Positions 40,904 to 51,187 of a DNA stretch of 64,000 nt are shown piece by piece (within the stretch, counting starts at the first letter, position 1; each line of letters starts with the position of its first letter). The notes under the pieces were generated by a model. The model searched no databases and had not been told where the DNA came from. It saw only the letters and a program-made list of their open reading frames with translations. Both the position numbers and the translations under genes were made by a program. The stretch comes from Arachis hypogaea (Eukaryota; Streptophyta; Magnoliopsida; Fabales; Fabaceae): the NCBI RefSeq assembly GCF_003086295.3, contig NC_092048.1:68490841-68554840 (forward strand), written 5' to 3'.

Positions 40904-42897
40904 TGATGAGTTATTTTGTTGGAGAAACGAATCTCTCCCAAAACAACACAAATCTAACCGGCAAGTGCACCGGGTCGCATCAAGTAATAATAACTCACGG
41001 GAGTGAGGTCGATCCCACAGAGATTGAAGGATTGAGCAATTTTAGCTTAGTGGTTAATTTAGTCAAGCAAATCAAGATTTGGTTGAGTGATTTGTGATTT
41101 GCAGAATTTAAATTGCATTGAAAGTAAAGAGAATTGGTAATTGACATGAAATTAAAGAGAACAGGAAATAAATTGCTAAATCTTAAAGAACAAGAAATTA
41201 AATGGCAGAAACTTAGAGTGCAAGAAATGTAAATTGCGGAATCTTAAAGTGCAAGAAATGTAAATGACTTGAATTGTAAAGGGGATTGGGACTTGGATTT
41301 GCAGAATTTAAACAAGGAAAAGTAAATTGCATCAAACAGAAAAGTAAAAGAGTGTTTGGGTTGAATCGGATCTGAAGCAAAACAAGTAAATGAACATGAA
41401 AAGCAAAAACAGAATGTAAATTGGAATTTCAGATCTCAGGGGTCCAGAGACTAGAAAACCAGGTCTAGATCTCACTACCTTCCTTGATCCAACAAGAACA
41501 ATTGCAAGGGAAAAGTAAATTGCAAAGAAAGTAGATGAAGAACAATTAACCGAAACTGAAATTCAATTAAGCAGTAAATAAACAGAGAGATCCAAGGATG
41601 AGATTGAAACAGAATTTCTTCAATTCTTCAACCCAAGATCCAAGACAATTGTAATTGAAATTGAAAGCAATAAAACTAAGAGGAAGAGAAGTGAATTCTC
41701 CTTCCCCAAGACTAAGAAATTAAAGATCACTCAATATCCAAAGCTCTCCGAAAACTATTATGAAAATTCAAAGGGAAAGCTCCCCGAAAAACTTGAATTC
41801 TATCCTATTTATACACTTTCTTCCAATGATCTTCAAGCCTTGAGTTGGGCCTTTGCTCTTGGTGGAATTGGGTTGAAAGAGGCCTTGGTTGATTGCTCTT
41901 GGAGTTTGAAGAGGAACCAAAACGAACCAATTGAACCGGGTTTGAGTTTTGCAAAAGTTGGACCAAAAGTTTGAGCAAAAGTTAGGGGCTAACTTTTGCC
42001 CAAACTTTTCATATCAGCACCCATATCCAGCTGATACCAACGTTGGTGCCAAAGTTAGGGGTCTAACTTTGGCCCCAACGTTGGCCTTACCTTGTGCACT
42101 TGTGGCGCCAACGTTAGCCACCAAGTTAGGGGCTAACGTTGGCGCAAACTTTTGCTCCTCCCCTTGTGATTTTCATGTGCCAACGTTAGCCACCAAGTTA
42201 GGGGCTAACGTTGGCGCAAACTTTTGGTGCCCAGGGAGGTTTTCTTCATGCCAACGTTAGCCTCAAAGTTAGGGGCTAACGTTGGCGCAAACTTTTGGTG
42301 CCCAGGGAGTGTTTTTCTCATGCCAACGTTAGCCTCAAAGTTAGGGGCTAACGTTGGCGCAAACTTTTGGTGCCCAGGGGTGATTTTCATGTGTCAACAT
42401 TAGCCTCAAAGTTAGGGGCTAACGTTGGCGCAAACTTTTGGTACCCAGGGAGTGATTTTCAAGTTCCAACGTTAGCCCAAGAGTTAGGGGCTAACGTTGG
42501 GGCTAACTTTTCACTCAAAAGTTTGTGCAAAAGTTTGAGGCTAACTTTAGGTCCAGCTTTTTGCTTCCTGGTTCAATTTCACTTATTCCATTGTCTTCTC
42601 TTTACTCCTAGCTATTCCTTCTTGCTTCAACCTTTCTCCAAGCTTTCTTCACCTATCATTAATCAACCAAACACATCAAAGCTATGCTTAAAATCATGAG
42701 ATATTCATTCTTTCATAATATGTGACAATTATAGTATAAAACCTCATGAAATAGCATGAATTCATACATGGTTAATTCAATCAAGGGAAACATGAAAATC
42801 TACCTAATTGGCTTGCTTGTAGCTCAAGAAAGTGCATAATTCTAATGAAAACAAAAGAAAAAGACTAGTTAAAATAGGCTAGGATGACTTGTCATCA
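40904..42897 (-). repeat. 5' LTR of element G
   Basis: 1994 bp, minus sense TGATGACAAGTCATCC to ACTCATCA. TATA box CCTATTTATA at 41804-41813; tandem palindrome array 42036-42521; U5 hairpin at 40994-41007 (minus sense CTCAC-TCCC-GTGAG). Complete. Confidence 0.93.
42036..42521 (-). repeat. Tandem palindromic array in the G 5' LTR
   Basis: Unit starts at 42107, 42179, 42250, 42322, 42393 and 42465 give a period of 71-72 bp; a diverged unit precedes at 42039. The same array is present in the 3' LTR with only a few differences, so it was already in the parental LTR. Confidence 0.88.
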
Positions 42898-45058
42898 GTT
42901 ACAGAAGGAGAACCTTGAGTCTTAAATATAAGGTAGCCCTCATTCAACTGAAGGACCAAATCTCCTCTGTCAACATCAATCACAGCTTTTGCTGTGGCTA
43001 GGAAGGGTCTGCCAAGGATGATGGATTCATCCTCATCCTTTCCAGTGTCTAGGATTATGAAATCAGTAAGGATGTAAAGGCCTTCAACCTTTACTAACAC
43101 GTCCTCTACTAGTCCATAAGCCTGTTTCATTGATTTGTCTGCCATCTCTAATGAGATTCTTGCATCTTGTACCTCAAAGATTCCCAATTTCTCCATTACA
43201 GAGAGTGGCATGAGGTTTATCCCTGACCCAAGGTCACACAGAGCTTTCTCAAAGGTCATGGTGCCTATGGTACAAGGTATGAAAAACTTTTCGGGATCCA
43301 GTTTCTTCTGAGGCAATGTCTGCCTCATTAGTGCACTCAGTTCATTGGTGAGCAAGGGGGTTCATCCTCCCAAGTCTCATTACCAAATAAACTGGCATTC
43401 AACTTCATGATTGCTCCTAGATACTTAGCAACTTGCTCTGCAATGGTGTCTTCATCCTCTTCAGAGGAAGAGTATTCATCAGAGCTCATGAATGGCAGAA
43501 GGAGGTCCAATGGAATCTCTAGGGACTCTGTATGAGCCTCAGATTCCTTTGGTTCCTCAAAAGGGAACTCCTTTCTGTCCAGAGGACGTCCCAAGAGGTC
43601 TTCCTCACTGGGATTCACATCCTCCTCCTCTTCTGGGCATTCGGCCATACCAAGTAAGGTTATGGCCTTGCACTCTCTCTTGGGATTTTCTTCTGTATTG
43701 CTTGGGAGAGTATTGGGAGGAGTTTCAGTAATCTTCTTACTCAACTGACCCACCTGTGCCTTCAAATTTCTAATGGAGGACATTGTTTCATTCATGAAAC
43801 TTAGTGTCGTATTGGATAGATCAGAGACTATGGTTGCCAGGCCAGAATGGCTCTGTTCAGAATTCTTTGTCTGTTGCTGAGAAGATGATGGAAAAGGCTT
43901 GCTATTGCTAAACCTATTTCTTCCACCATTATTATTGAAGCCTTGTTAAGGCTTTTGTTGATCCTTCCATGAGAGATTAGGATGATTTCTCCATGAAGGA
44001 TTATAGGTGTGTCTATAGGGTTCTCCCATGTAATTCACCTCTGCTATTGCAGGGTTCTCAGGATCATAAGCTTCTTCTTCAGAAGATGCCTCTTTAGTAC
44101 TATTGGATGCAGCTTGCAATCTATTCAGACTCTGAGAAATCATATTGACTTGTTGAGTCAATATTTTGTTCTGAGCCAATATGGCATTCAGAGTATCAAT
44201 TTTAAGAACTCCCTTCTTCTGAGGCGTCCCATTGCTCACAGGATTCCTCTCAGAGGTGTACATGAACTGATTATTTACAACCATTTCAATGAGTTCCTGA
44301 GCTTCTGTAGGGGTTTTCACATGAAGAGATCCTCCTGTAGAATGGTCCAATGACATTTTTGACAACTCAGACAGACCATCATAGAATATACTTATGATGC
44401 TCCATTCTGGAAGCATGTCAGTAGGACACCTTTTGATCAGTTGCTTATATCTTTCCCAAGCTTCATAGAGGGATTCTCCTTCCTTCTGTCTGAAGGTTTG
44501 AATTTCCACTCTAAGCTTGCTCATCTTTTGAGGTGGAAAAAATTTGGCCAGGAAAGCACTGACCAGCTTATCCCAAGAGTTCAGGCTATCCTTTGGTTGT
44601 GAATCCAACCATGTTCTAGCTTTGTCTCTTACAGCAAAAGGGAAAAGCATAAGCCTGTAGACCTCGGGATCAACTCCATTGGTCTTAACAGTGTCACAGA
44701 TTTGCAGAAATTCAGCTAAAAACTGATGAGGATCTTCCATTGGAAGTCCATGAAACTTGCAATTCTATTGCATTAGAGAAACCAATTGAGGTTTAAGCTC
44801 AAAATTGTTTGCTCCAATTGCAGGAAGTGAGATGCTTCTTCCATAGAAGTTAGAAGGAGGTGCAATAAAGTTACTAAGCATCTTCCTTGCATCTCTACCA
44901 TTTTTATTAGGTTCGGCCATGTCTCCTTCTTTTTCGAAAATTTCTGTCAGGTCCTCTCTAGAGGGTTGTGCTTTAGCTTCTCTTAGTTTCCTCTTCAGAG
45001 TCCTTTCAGGTTCAGGGTCAGCTTCAACAAGAATGTTCTTATCCTTGTTCCTGCTCAT
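42898..45058 (-). pseudogene. gag: gag-protease of element F
   Basis: MSRNKDKNILVEADPEPERT at 45058. A TAG at 44765-44767 lies at the same place as the TAG in A. The gag core then runs open (LEDPHQFLAEFLQICDTVK, FLAKFFPPQKMSKLRVEIQ), a CAA-to-TAA stop lies at 43946-43948, and one missing base near 43345 shifts into the protease frame (CDLGSGINLMPLSVMEKLG; IILGRPFLATAKAVIDVD). The frame ends where the G LTR starts. An acidic SSSEEDED segment precedes the protease, as in A. Better preserved than A. Confidence 0.87.
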
Positions 45059-46940
45059 ATGAAAAAGAAGAGAACAGAAAAAAATATTGAATCCTTTATG
45101 TCACAGTATAGAGATTCCTTTATGTGAGTAGAAGAAGAGAAGAATAGAAGAAGGAGAAGATAAGAATTCGAACACAGAGGAGAAGAATGGGTTCGAATTT
45201 TTGAATGGAAGAGGGGTGTTAGTAGATAATTAAATAAATAGAAAGAGATGAAAGGGGGAAGAATTCGAAAATTAAATAAAATAAATAAAAAAAATTTTTG
45301 TTTTTATTTTGACTATTAGTTATAATTCAAAATTTAAAAAGAAAAATAAAATAAAATTAAATTAGAATTTAAAACAAATAGTTAATTAAAAAGGAATTTT
45401 GAAAAAGTGGGGAAGAGTTTTCGAAAATTAGAGAGGGAAAATTAGTTAGGTGGTTTTGAAAAAGATATGATTGAAATAGAAAACTTTTAAAATAAAAAAT
45501 TCAAGTAGTTAATTGAAAAAGATTTGAAAATCAAATTTGAAAAGATAAGAAGTTAGAAAAGATTTTGAAATTAAGTTTTGAAAAAGACATGATTGAAATT
45601 GAAAAAGATTTGAAGAGGAGATTAAAAAGATTTGATTTTGAAAATTAAAGTTGATTACTTGACTAACAAGAAACTAAAAGATATGATTCTAAAATTTAAA
45701 GATGGAACCTTTCTTAATAGGCAAGTAACAAACTTTAAAATTTTTGAATCAATCACATTAATTGTTAGTAAAGATTTTGAAAATCATTTTAAAAAGTTTT
45801 CGAAAATATGAAAAAAATGAGAAAGATTTGATTTTTGAAAAGGTTTGAAAAAGATAGAATTTTTAAATTGAAAATTTGACTTGACTAATAACAAAACAAC
45901 TAAATTTTGAAATTTTTTTTTGAAAATGTCAACTCAAATATTCGAAATTTTATGAGTGAAATAAGGAAAGATATATTTTTTATTTTTGGATTTTTAGTAA
46001 AGAGAGAGAAAAACAATAAAAAAGACTCAAAACATGGAATTTATGAATCAAAATATACAATGCATGCAAGAATACTTTGAATGTCAAGATGAACACCAAG
46101 AACACTTTGAAGGTCAAGATGAACATCAAGAACATGTTTTTGAAAATTTTTAAGAAAAGAAACACATGCATGACACCAAACTTAGAAATTTTCAATAATT
46201 AGACACTAACAAATTGAAAATGCATATGAAAAACAAGAAAAGACACAAAACAAGAAAATGCAAAGATCAAACAAAGAAGATTATCAAGAACAACTTGAAG
46301 ATCATGAAGGACATTATGCATGAATTTTTCGAAAGTTTTTAAGAAAAATAAAAGAATGCAATTGACACCAAACTTAAAAATTGACACTAGACTCAAACAA
46401 GAAACATCAAATTTTTGTTTTTTTTTATGATTTTATTATAATTTTTTGTATTTTTTTCGAAAATTAATTTGAAAAAGAAAAATAAGGATTTCAAAATTTC
46501 TAATGAGAAGGAATCATGCAATGTTAGTCTAAAGCTCCGGTCCAAGAATTAGACATGGCTTACTAGCCAGCCGAGCTTTCAGTGAAAGCTCCGGTCCAAA
46601 ACACTAGACATGGCCAATGGCCAGCCAAGCCTTAAGATACAAATCAGGCATACAACAGCTGAATTGATGAGAATAAAAAAAACTCTTGTGATGATGAGTT
46701 GAAACCTCGGTCCAAAAGAATAGACATGGCTTCACAGCCATCCAGACTTCAACAGATCATCATGAAACTCTAGAATTCATTCTTAAAAATTCTAAAGTCA
46801 TAGAATAATTTATTTTCAAAATTTTTTTGTTTTTTTTAAGTTTTTTTCGAAAATAAAAACAAAAACAAAAAGCTTAAAATTAAAATAAATTACCTAATCT
46901 GAGCAACAAGATGAACCGTCAGTTGTCCAAACTCGAACAA
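45059..46940 (-). other. Untranslated leader of element F with triple repeat
   Basis: No gene. Three units of ~48 bp with AAGCTCCGGTCCAA, TAGACATGGC and AGCC(A/G)AGC blocks lie at 46531-46578, 46585-46632 and 46700-46750; A keeps one diverged unit. PPT-like ACACCAAACTTA occurs at 46173-46184 and 46366-46377. The rest (45230-46130) is strongly A-rich on the plus strand with many GAAAAAGAT tracts. The leader lies between PBS and gag, where packaging signals are usually found. Confidence 0.62.
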
Positions 46941-46958
46941 TCCCCAGCGACGGTGCCA
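46941..46958 (-). other. Primer binding site of element F
   Basis: Minus sense TGGCACCGTCGCTGGGGA, three changes from the tRNA-Asp complement. A second PBS-like 18-mer with only two changes lies inside the LTR end at 46991-47008. Confidence 0.8.
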
Positions 46959-46964
46959 AAAACT

Positions 46965-48696
46965 TGGTGCACGAAATCGTGATTGTTCGTTCCCCATCAA
47001 CGGCGCCAAAAACTCAGCACGCGCTTTTGCAATCTTAAATTCTTTTTCACAATTTCGATACAACTAACCAGCAAGTGCACTGGGTCGTCCAAGTAATAAA
47101 CCTTACATGAGTAAGGGTCGATCCCATGGAGATTGTCGGCTTGAAGCAAGCTATGGTCACCTTGTAAATCTCAATCAGGCGGATTCAAATGGTTATAGGG
47201 TTTTAATGATTAAAAAGATAAATAAACATAAAATAAAGATAGAGATACTTATGTAATTCATTGGTGAGAATTTCAGATAAGCGTATGGAGATGCGTTGTT
47301 CATTCTGAATCTCTGCTTTCCTACTGCCTTCATCCAATCCTTCATACTCCTTTCTATGGCAAGCTGTATGTTGGGTGTCACCGTTGTCAATGGCTACTTC
47401 CCGTCTTCTCAGTGAAAATGGTCCTCTACGGTTTTCCGCATGGCTAATCAGTTGTTAGTTCTCGATCGTGTAGGAATAGGATTTACTATCCTTTTGCGTC
47501 TGTCACTACGCCCTATAGTCGCGAGTTTGAAGCTCATCACAGTCATCCCATCCCAGATCCTACTCGAAATACCACAGACAAGGTTTAGACTTTCCAGATC
47601 TCAATAATGCTGCCAATTGATTCTAGCTTATACCACGAAGACTCTGATCTCACGGAATGGAAGGCTCTGTTGTCGGAGAGGCAACCATGAATCCTGGACC
47701 AGGAATCCAAGAGATACACACTCTAGCTTGTTTTCATGTAGAACGGAAGTGGTTGTCAATCACGCGTTCATAAGTGAGAATGGTGATGAGTGTCACATAA
47801 TCATCACATTCATCATGTTCTTGTGTGCGAATGAATATCTTAGAATAAGAATAATTATGAATTGAATAGAAGAACAATAGTACTTTACATTAATACTCGA
47901 GGAACAGCAGAGCTCTACGCCTTAATCTATGGTGTGTAGAAACTCCACCGTTGAAAATACATAAGAACAAGGTCTAGGCATGGCCGAATGGCCAGCCTCC
48001 CCAAATGGCATATGAATTCGAAAATAGGGAAAAAGACTGATCCCTGATCAAGGACGATCAAAAGATGTAAAATAAATCACTAAAAGCAGTTTTTATACTA
48101 AACTAGTAGCTAGGGTTACATAAGATAAGTAAATGATGTAGAAATCCACTTCCAGGCCCACTTGGTGTGTGCTTGGGCTGAGCATTGATCTTTCAGGTGT
48201 AGAGACCTTTTTTTGAGTTAAACACCAGGTTGTAGCCTGTTTCTGGCGTTTAACTCTGATTTGCAACCTATTTCTGGCGTTTAACTCCAGAATAGGGCAG
48301 GAAGTCGGCGTTTGAACGCCAGTTTGTGTCGTCAAAACTCGGGCAAAGTATAGACTATTATATATTGCCGGAAAGCCTTGGATGTCTACTTTCCAACGCA
48401 ATTAAAAGCACGCCAATTGGGTTTCTGTAGCTTCAGAAATTCACTTCGAGTGCAGGGAGGTCAGAATCCAACAGCATCTGCAGTTCTTCTTCAGCCTCTG
48501 AATCAAATTTTTCCTCAAGTCCCTCAATTTCAGCCAGAAATTACCTGAAATCACAGAAAAACACACAAATTCCTAGTAAAGTCCAGAAATGTGATTTTTA
48601 TTTAAAAATTAATAAAATTATATTAAAAACTAACTAAATCATACTAAAAACTATGTAAAAACAATGCCAAAAAGCGTATAAATTATCCGCTCATTA
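46965..48696 (-). repeat. 5' LTR of element F
   Basis: Minus sense from TAATGAGCGGATAATTTATA (first bases TA instead of TG, a point change at the terminus) to TCGTGCACCA. Palindrome array 48190-48330 (GGCGTTTAACTCC, GGCGTTTGAACGCC), TATA box TTTTTATACT at 48091-48100, U5 hairpin at 47101-47116, PBS-like block at 46991-47008. Confidence 0.88.
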
Positions 48697-49532
48697 GCGT
48701 CCCCTGTAGAAAGTTCAACCCACGCGTAAGCGTCAGCGACGCGTACATGTGGGCATGAAAATCGGTGTAAAAGCGTGCTAAACAGAGAGTTGTGATGGTC
48801 TGGGGCTGGTACTGTGGTAGAGGCACAAAATCACCCACGCGTACGCGTCCGTGACGCGTGCGCATCCTTTCGCTTTCAGACTACCCACGCGTACGCGTGG
48901 GCGATGCTTACGCGTCGGGTGGCCAACTCCGTTTTCACGCGTACGCGTCATGCCCGCGCACGCGTCGCGCTCTGTTTCTCTTTTCTTACTTCTTTCTTCT
49001 CTTTTTTATTCTTTTCCTCCTTTCTTACTTTCTTCTTCTTCATTTTTTTAACTTTTCATCCTTATTCGCTTTCATTCTATTTTTCCTATTGTATTTGCAT
49101 ACTTTCATGCACTGCATTTTAATTTTGTGCATATTTTTATTTTTATTTTCTTTTCTAAGTTTATTATTTTCCTTTGGTGTTAGATGTTCTTATTCAACTG
49201 TTGTATCTTTTCTGGTATTATTTTGGTGCTTAGTGACTTGTTTTACACTGTTGGATGACATTATTTATCTGTCAATGCCAATCTTTTATGATACCTATGT
49301 TACTTTTGCATTGACATGAATTTATATTGTCTCTCATTCCCCACTATATCTTCCCCTTTGTTGCAATTTTTGCACTATTGATATGCCATTTGCTTCTACT
49401 ATTTTCTCACTTGCATGTTGTAGTTACCATGTAATTGAGACCTTCATTATTTGGCATCAACCCACCCATACTTAATTTGTTTTCTTATCTTTATTTTTGG
49501 GTTACTTTTCTTCTTTTTGCTTTTCTTTCAAG
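48697..49532 (+). repeat. Post-pol palindrome array and pyrimidine tract of H
   Basis: 48697-48965 has about nine ACGCGT-containing units, among them CCACGCGTACGCGTGG and CACGCGTACGCGTC. 48970-49100 is C/T-rich. Long ORFs here are shadows of low-complexity sequence. Confidence 0.65.
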
Positions 49533-49700
49533 ATGGCCACCGAAGAAGAAAAAGGGAAAACTTCTATATGGGGCAACAGACAAGTCCATCTGCACAATCT
49601 TTGGAGAAAAAGCATCAGTTGGAGCAGTCCATCTACTTGCACATCTTAGCATGCACCGAAAACGGTACAATCTTTAAGTGTGGGGAGGTCGATACCGACT
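49533..49700 (+). pseudogene. Remnant of the extra ORF of H
   Basis: MATEEEKGKTS matches the first residues of the extra ORF of D (MATKKGKEKAT) and sits after the same lead sequence (TTTCAAGATGGCC versus TTTCAGGATGGCC). After ~40 codons with stops the sequence passes into 3' non-coding DNA with TTTAAGTGTGGGGAGG (49671-49686); about 900 bp of ORF are missing. Confidence 0.65.
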
Positions 49701-51147
49701 TTCGTGGGTCAGTTAATCTCTTCTCAAAACTAATGTTTTATTTTCTTTATTAGTTCATGGTTGCATTTGCATGTTGGATTGCATGTTTGTTTGATTTTGT
49801 GCATTTTCTTCTATCATTACTTGGTTGAAGTAACATTTTCTTTTTCAAGACCCTTTTTAAATTATTTCACTAATTCAAATTGAAAATTTGTGTTAAACCT
49901 GCTTGAAGATTGTAAATTGGAACATGATTCATAGCTAAGAACACATAACCTGTGAGATTTGAGCTTTGTGATATGGTTACATTATTTAACCGTGAATTTT
50001 TATTCTTGTGTTTTCTTCTCTATGATTGCAATCTTTGCTTTGCTCCATTCTATATGTCCATTGTTTAGTGTATTTATATGCTTGCATATGATTAAGGCCA
50101 TCTTTGTTATTAGCTCACTTATCCCAAATAGCCTACCCTTTCAATTACCTTTGTTTGCCACTTTGAGCCTTTTAATCCCCATTTGTTCTTTATATTACCA
50201 CATCACTAGCCTGAAGCGAAAAAAGAAGTAATTAACTACTTTGAATCTTTGGTCAGCTTAAGATAGTGTGTTAACTAAGTGTGGGAAATTTTGGGAACCT
50301 GGGTTAATGGAAATGGGTTGTGTTTCTACTTTATTTAATATTGGGAATTTGGGTACCTACTCTTGTTAAACCAGAAAAATCATATGCATTGAAATGTTAT
50401 TTTTGCTTTCATGTTCATTATTTTTACCTTAAAAAAAATAAAAAAGTAAAAAAAAATAAAAAAATAAAAAAAGGAAAAGAAAAAATATATAAAATTTATT
50501 TTACAGCATAAATACATAAATAAATAGGGGACAAAATTACCCCAATGCTAAGTTTAATAAAAGATCAATGCATATATGGTGAATTAAAAAAAAATTAATA
50601 CATGAGTATGTAATGAAAAAGTGGGAATTTTGGGTAGCTAGGCATAATTTTAGAGTTATATAGAGTGTGTGTATGTTAGGTGAAAGCTTAGGTTAGTCAA
50701 AGATTCATGTTTTAGCTCACTTGGCCATACATATATCCTCACCCTTACTTTAGCCCCATTATAACCTTGAAAAGACCTCATGATGTTTGCATTGGTATAC
50801 TAAATATTTGTTGATTGGTTAGATGAAGAACAAAGTTTGAAAAGCATGACAAGAGAAGAGTAGAGTGATTAACCCTAGACACTTGAGAGATTAGAGTGTA
50901 TATACACTTCCTGTGAGGGTTCAATGCTTGATTCTACGTTTCCTGCTTTCATGAGCTATCTTCTTACAAGTTTACTTATCTTTACTATATGATTTAAATT
51001 AGTGGAATTTGATTTATGTTTGTCTTGGAGAACTTGTTTATTTTTAACCAAGTAGGTAGAAACATCTTAGCATATAGTTGCATTCATATATAGGTTGCAT
51101 CTCATGAGTCTTACTTTCCCCCATTCATTCTTTATATCTCCTTGAGC
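49701..51147 (+). other. 3' non-coding region of H
   Basis: AT-rich, no gene. PPT-like TAAGTGTGGG recurs at 50275-50284. A purine-rich A-run region lies at 50428-50490. Confidence 0.55.
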
Positions 51148-51187
51148 TTAGCATGAGGACATGCTAATGTTTAAGTGTGGGGAGATT
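51148..51187 (+). other. PPT-proximal hairpin and PPT of H
   Basis: TTAGCAT-GAGGAC-ATGCTAA (51148-51167), then TGTTTAAGTGTGGGGAGATT next to the LTR. The stem differs from families 1 and 2 in most pairs but is fully complementary, with the same loop GAGGAC as in B. Confidence 0.82.

Larger units (their letters stand above)
32334..42897 (-). mobile_element. Element G, family-2 Athila-type retrotransposon, youngest and most complete
   Basis: In element sense: 5' LTR 42897-40904, PBS 40897-40880, gag-pol 40708-35194, post-pol hairpin, 3' non-coding region, hairpin and PPT, and a 3' LTR of which 33776-32334 remains. The two LTRs differ at only about 15-18 positions over ~1440 bp by eye (~1%). G sits in the protease of F (42898 onward). 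Its left end was removed together with the 3' part of D by a deletion, so no target duplication is visible. Confidence 0.93.
42898..48696 (-). mobile_element. Element F, family-1 retrotransposon, 3' part lost
   Basis: In element sense: 5' LTR 48696-46965, PBS 46958-46941, long leader, gag 45058 onward, protease up to 42898, where element G has inserted. The region beyond the protease and the 3' LTR are gone, probably in the same deletion that removed the left end of G. F itself lies in the 3' region of element H (48697 onward). Gag and protease are close to those of A. Confidence 0.88.

Noticed and set aside
42036..42521. CRISPR-like array of ~71-bp period
   Set aside because: The whole unit is repeated, there are no unique spacers, and it is inside a plant LTR present twice.
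46965..48696. F LTR as a solo LTR
   Set aside because: A PBS, leader and gag in the right order and orientation follow it directly.
48814..49319. Three overlapping ORFs of 66-153 codons
   Set aside because: Arise from the ACGCGT array plus a pyrimidine tract; frames are not conserved with D.
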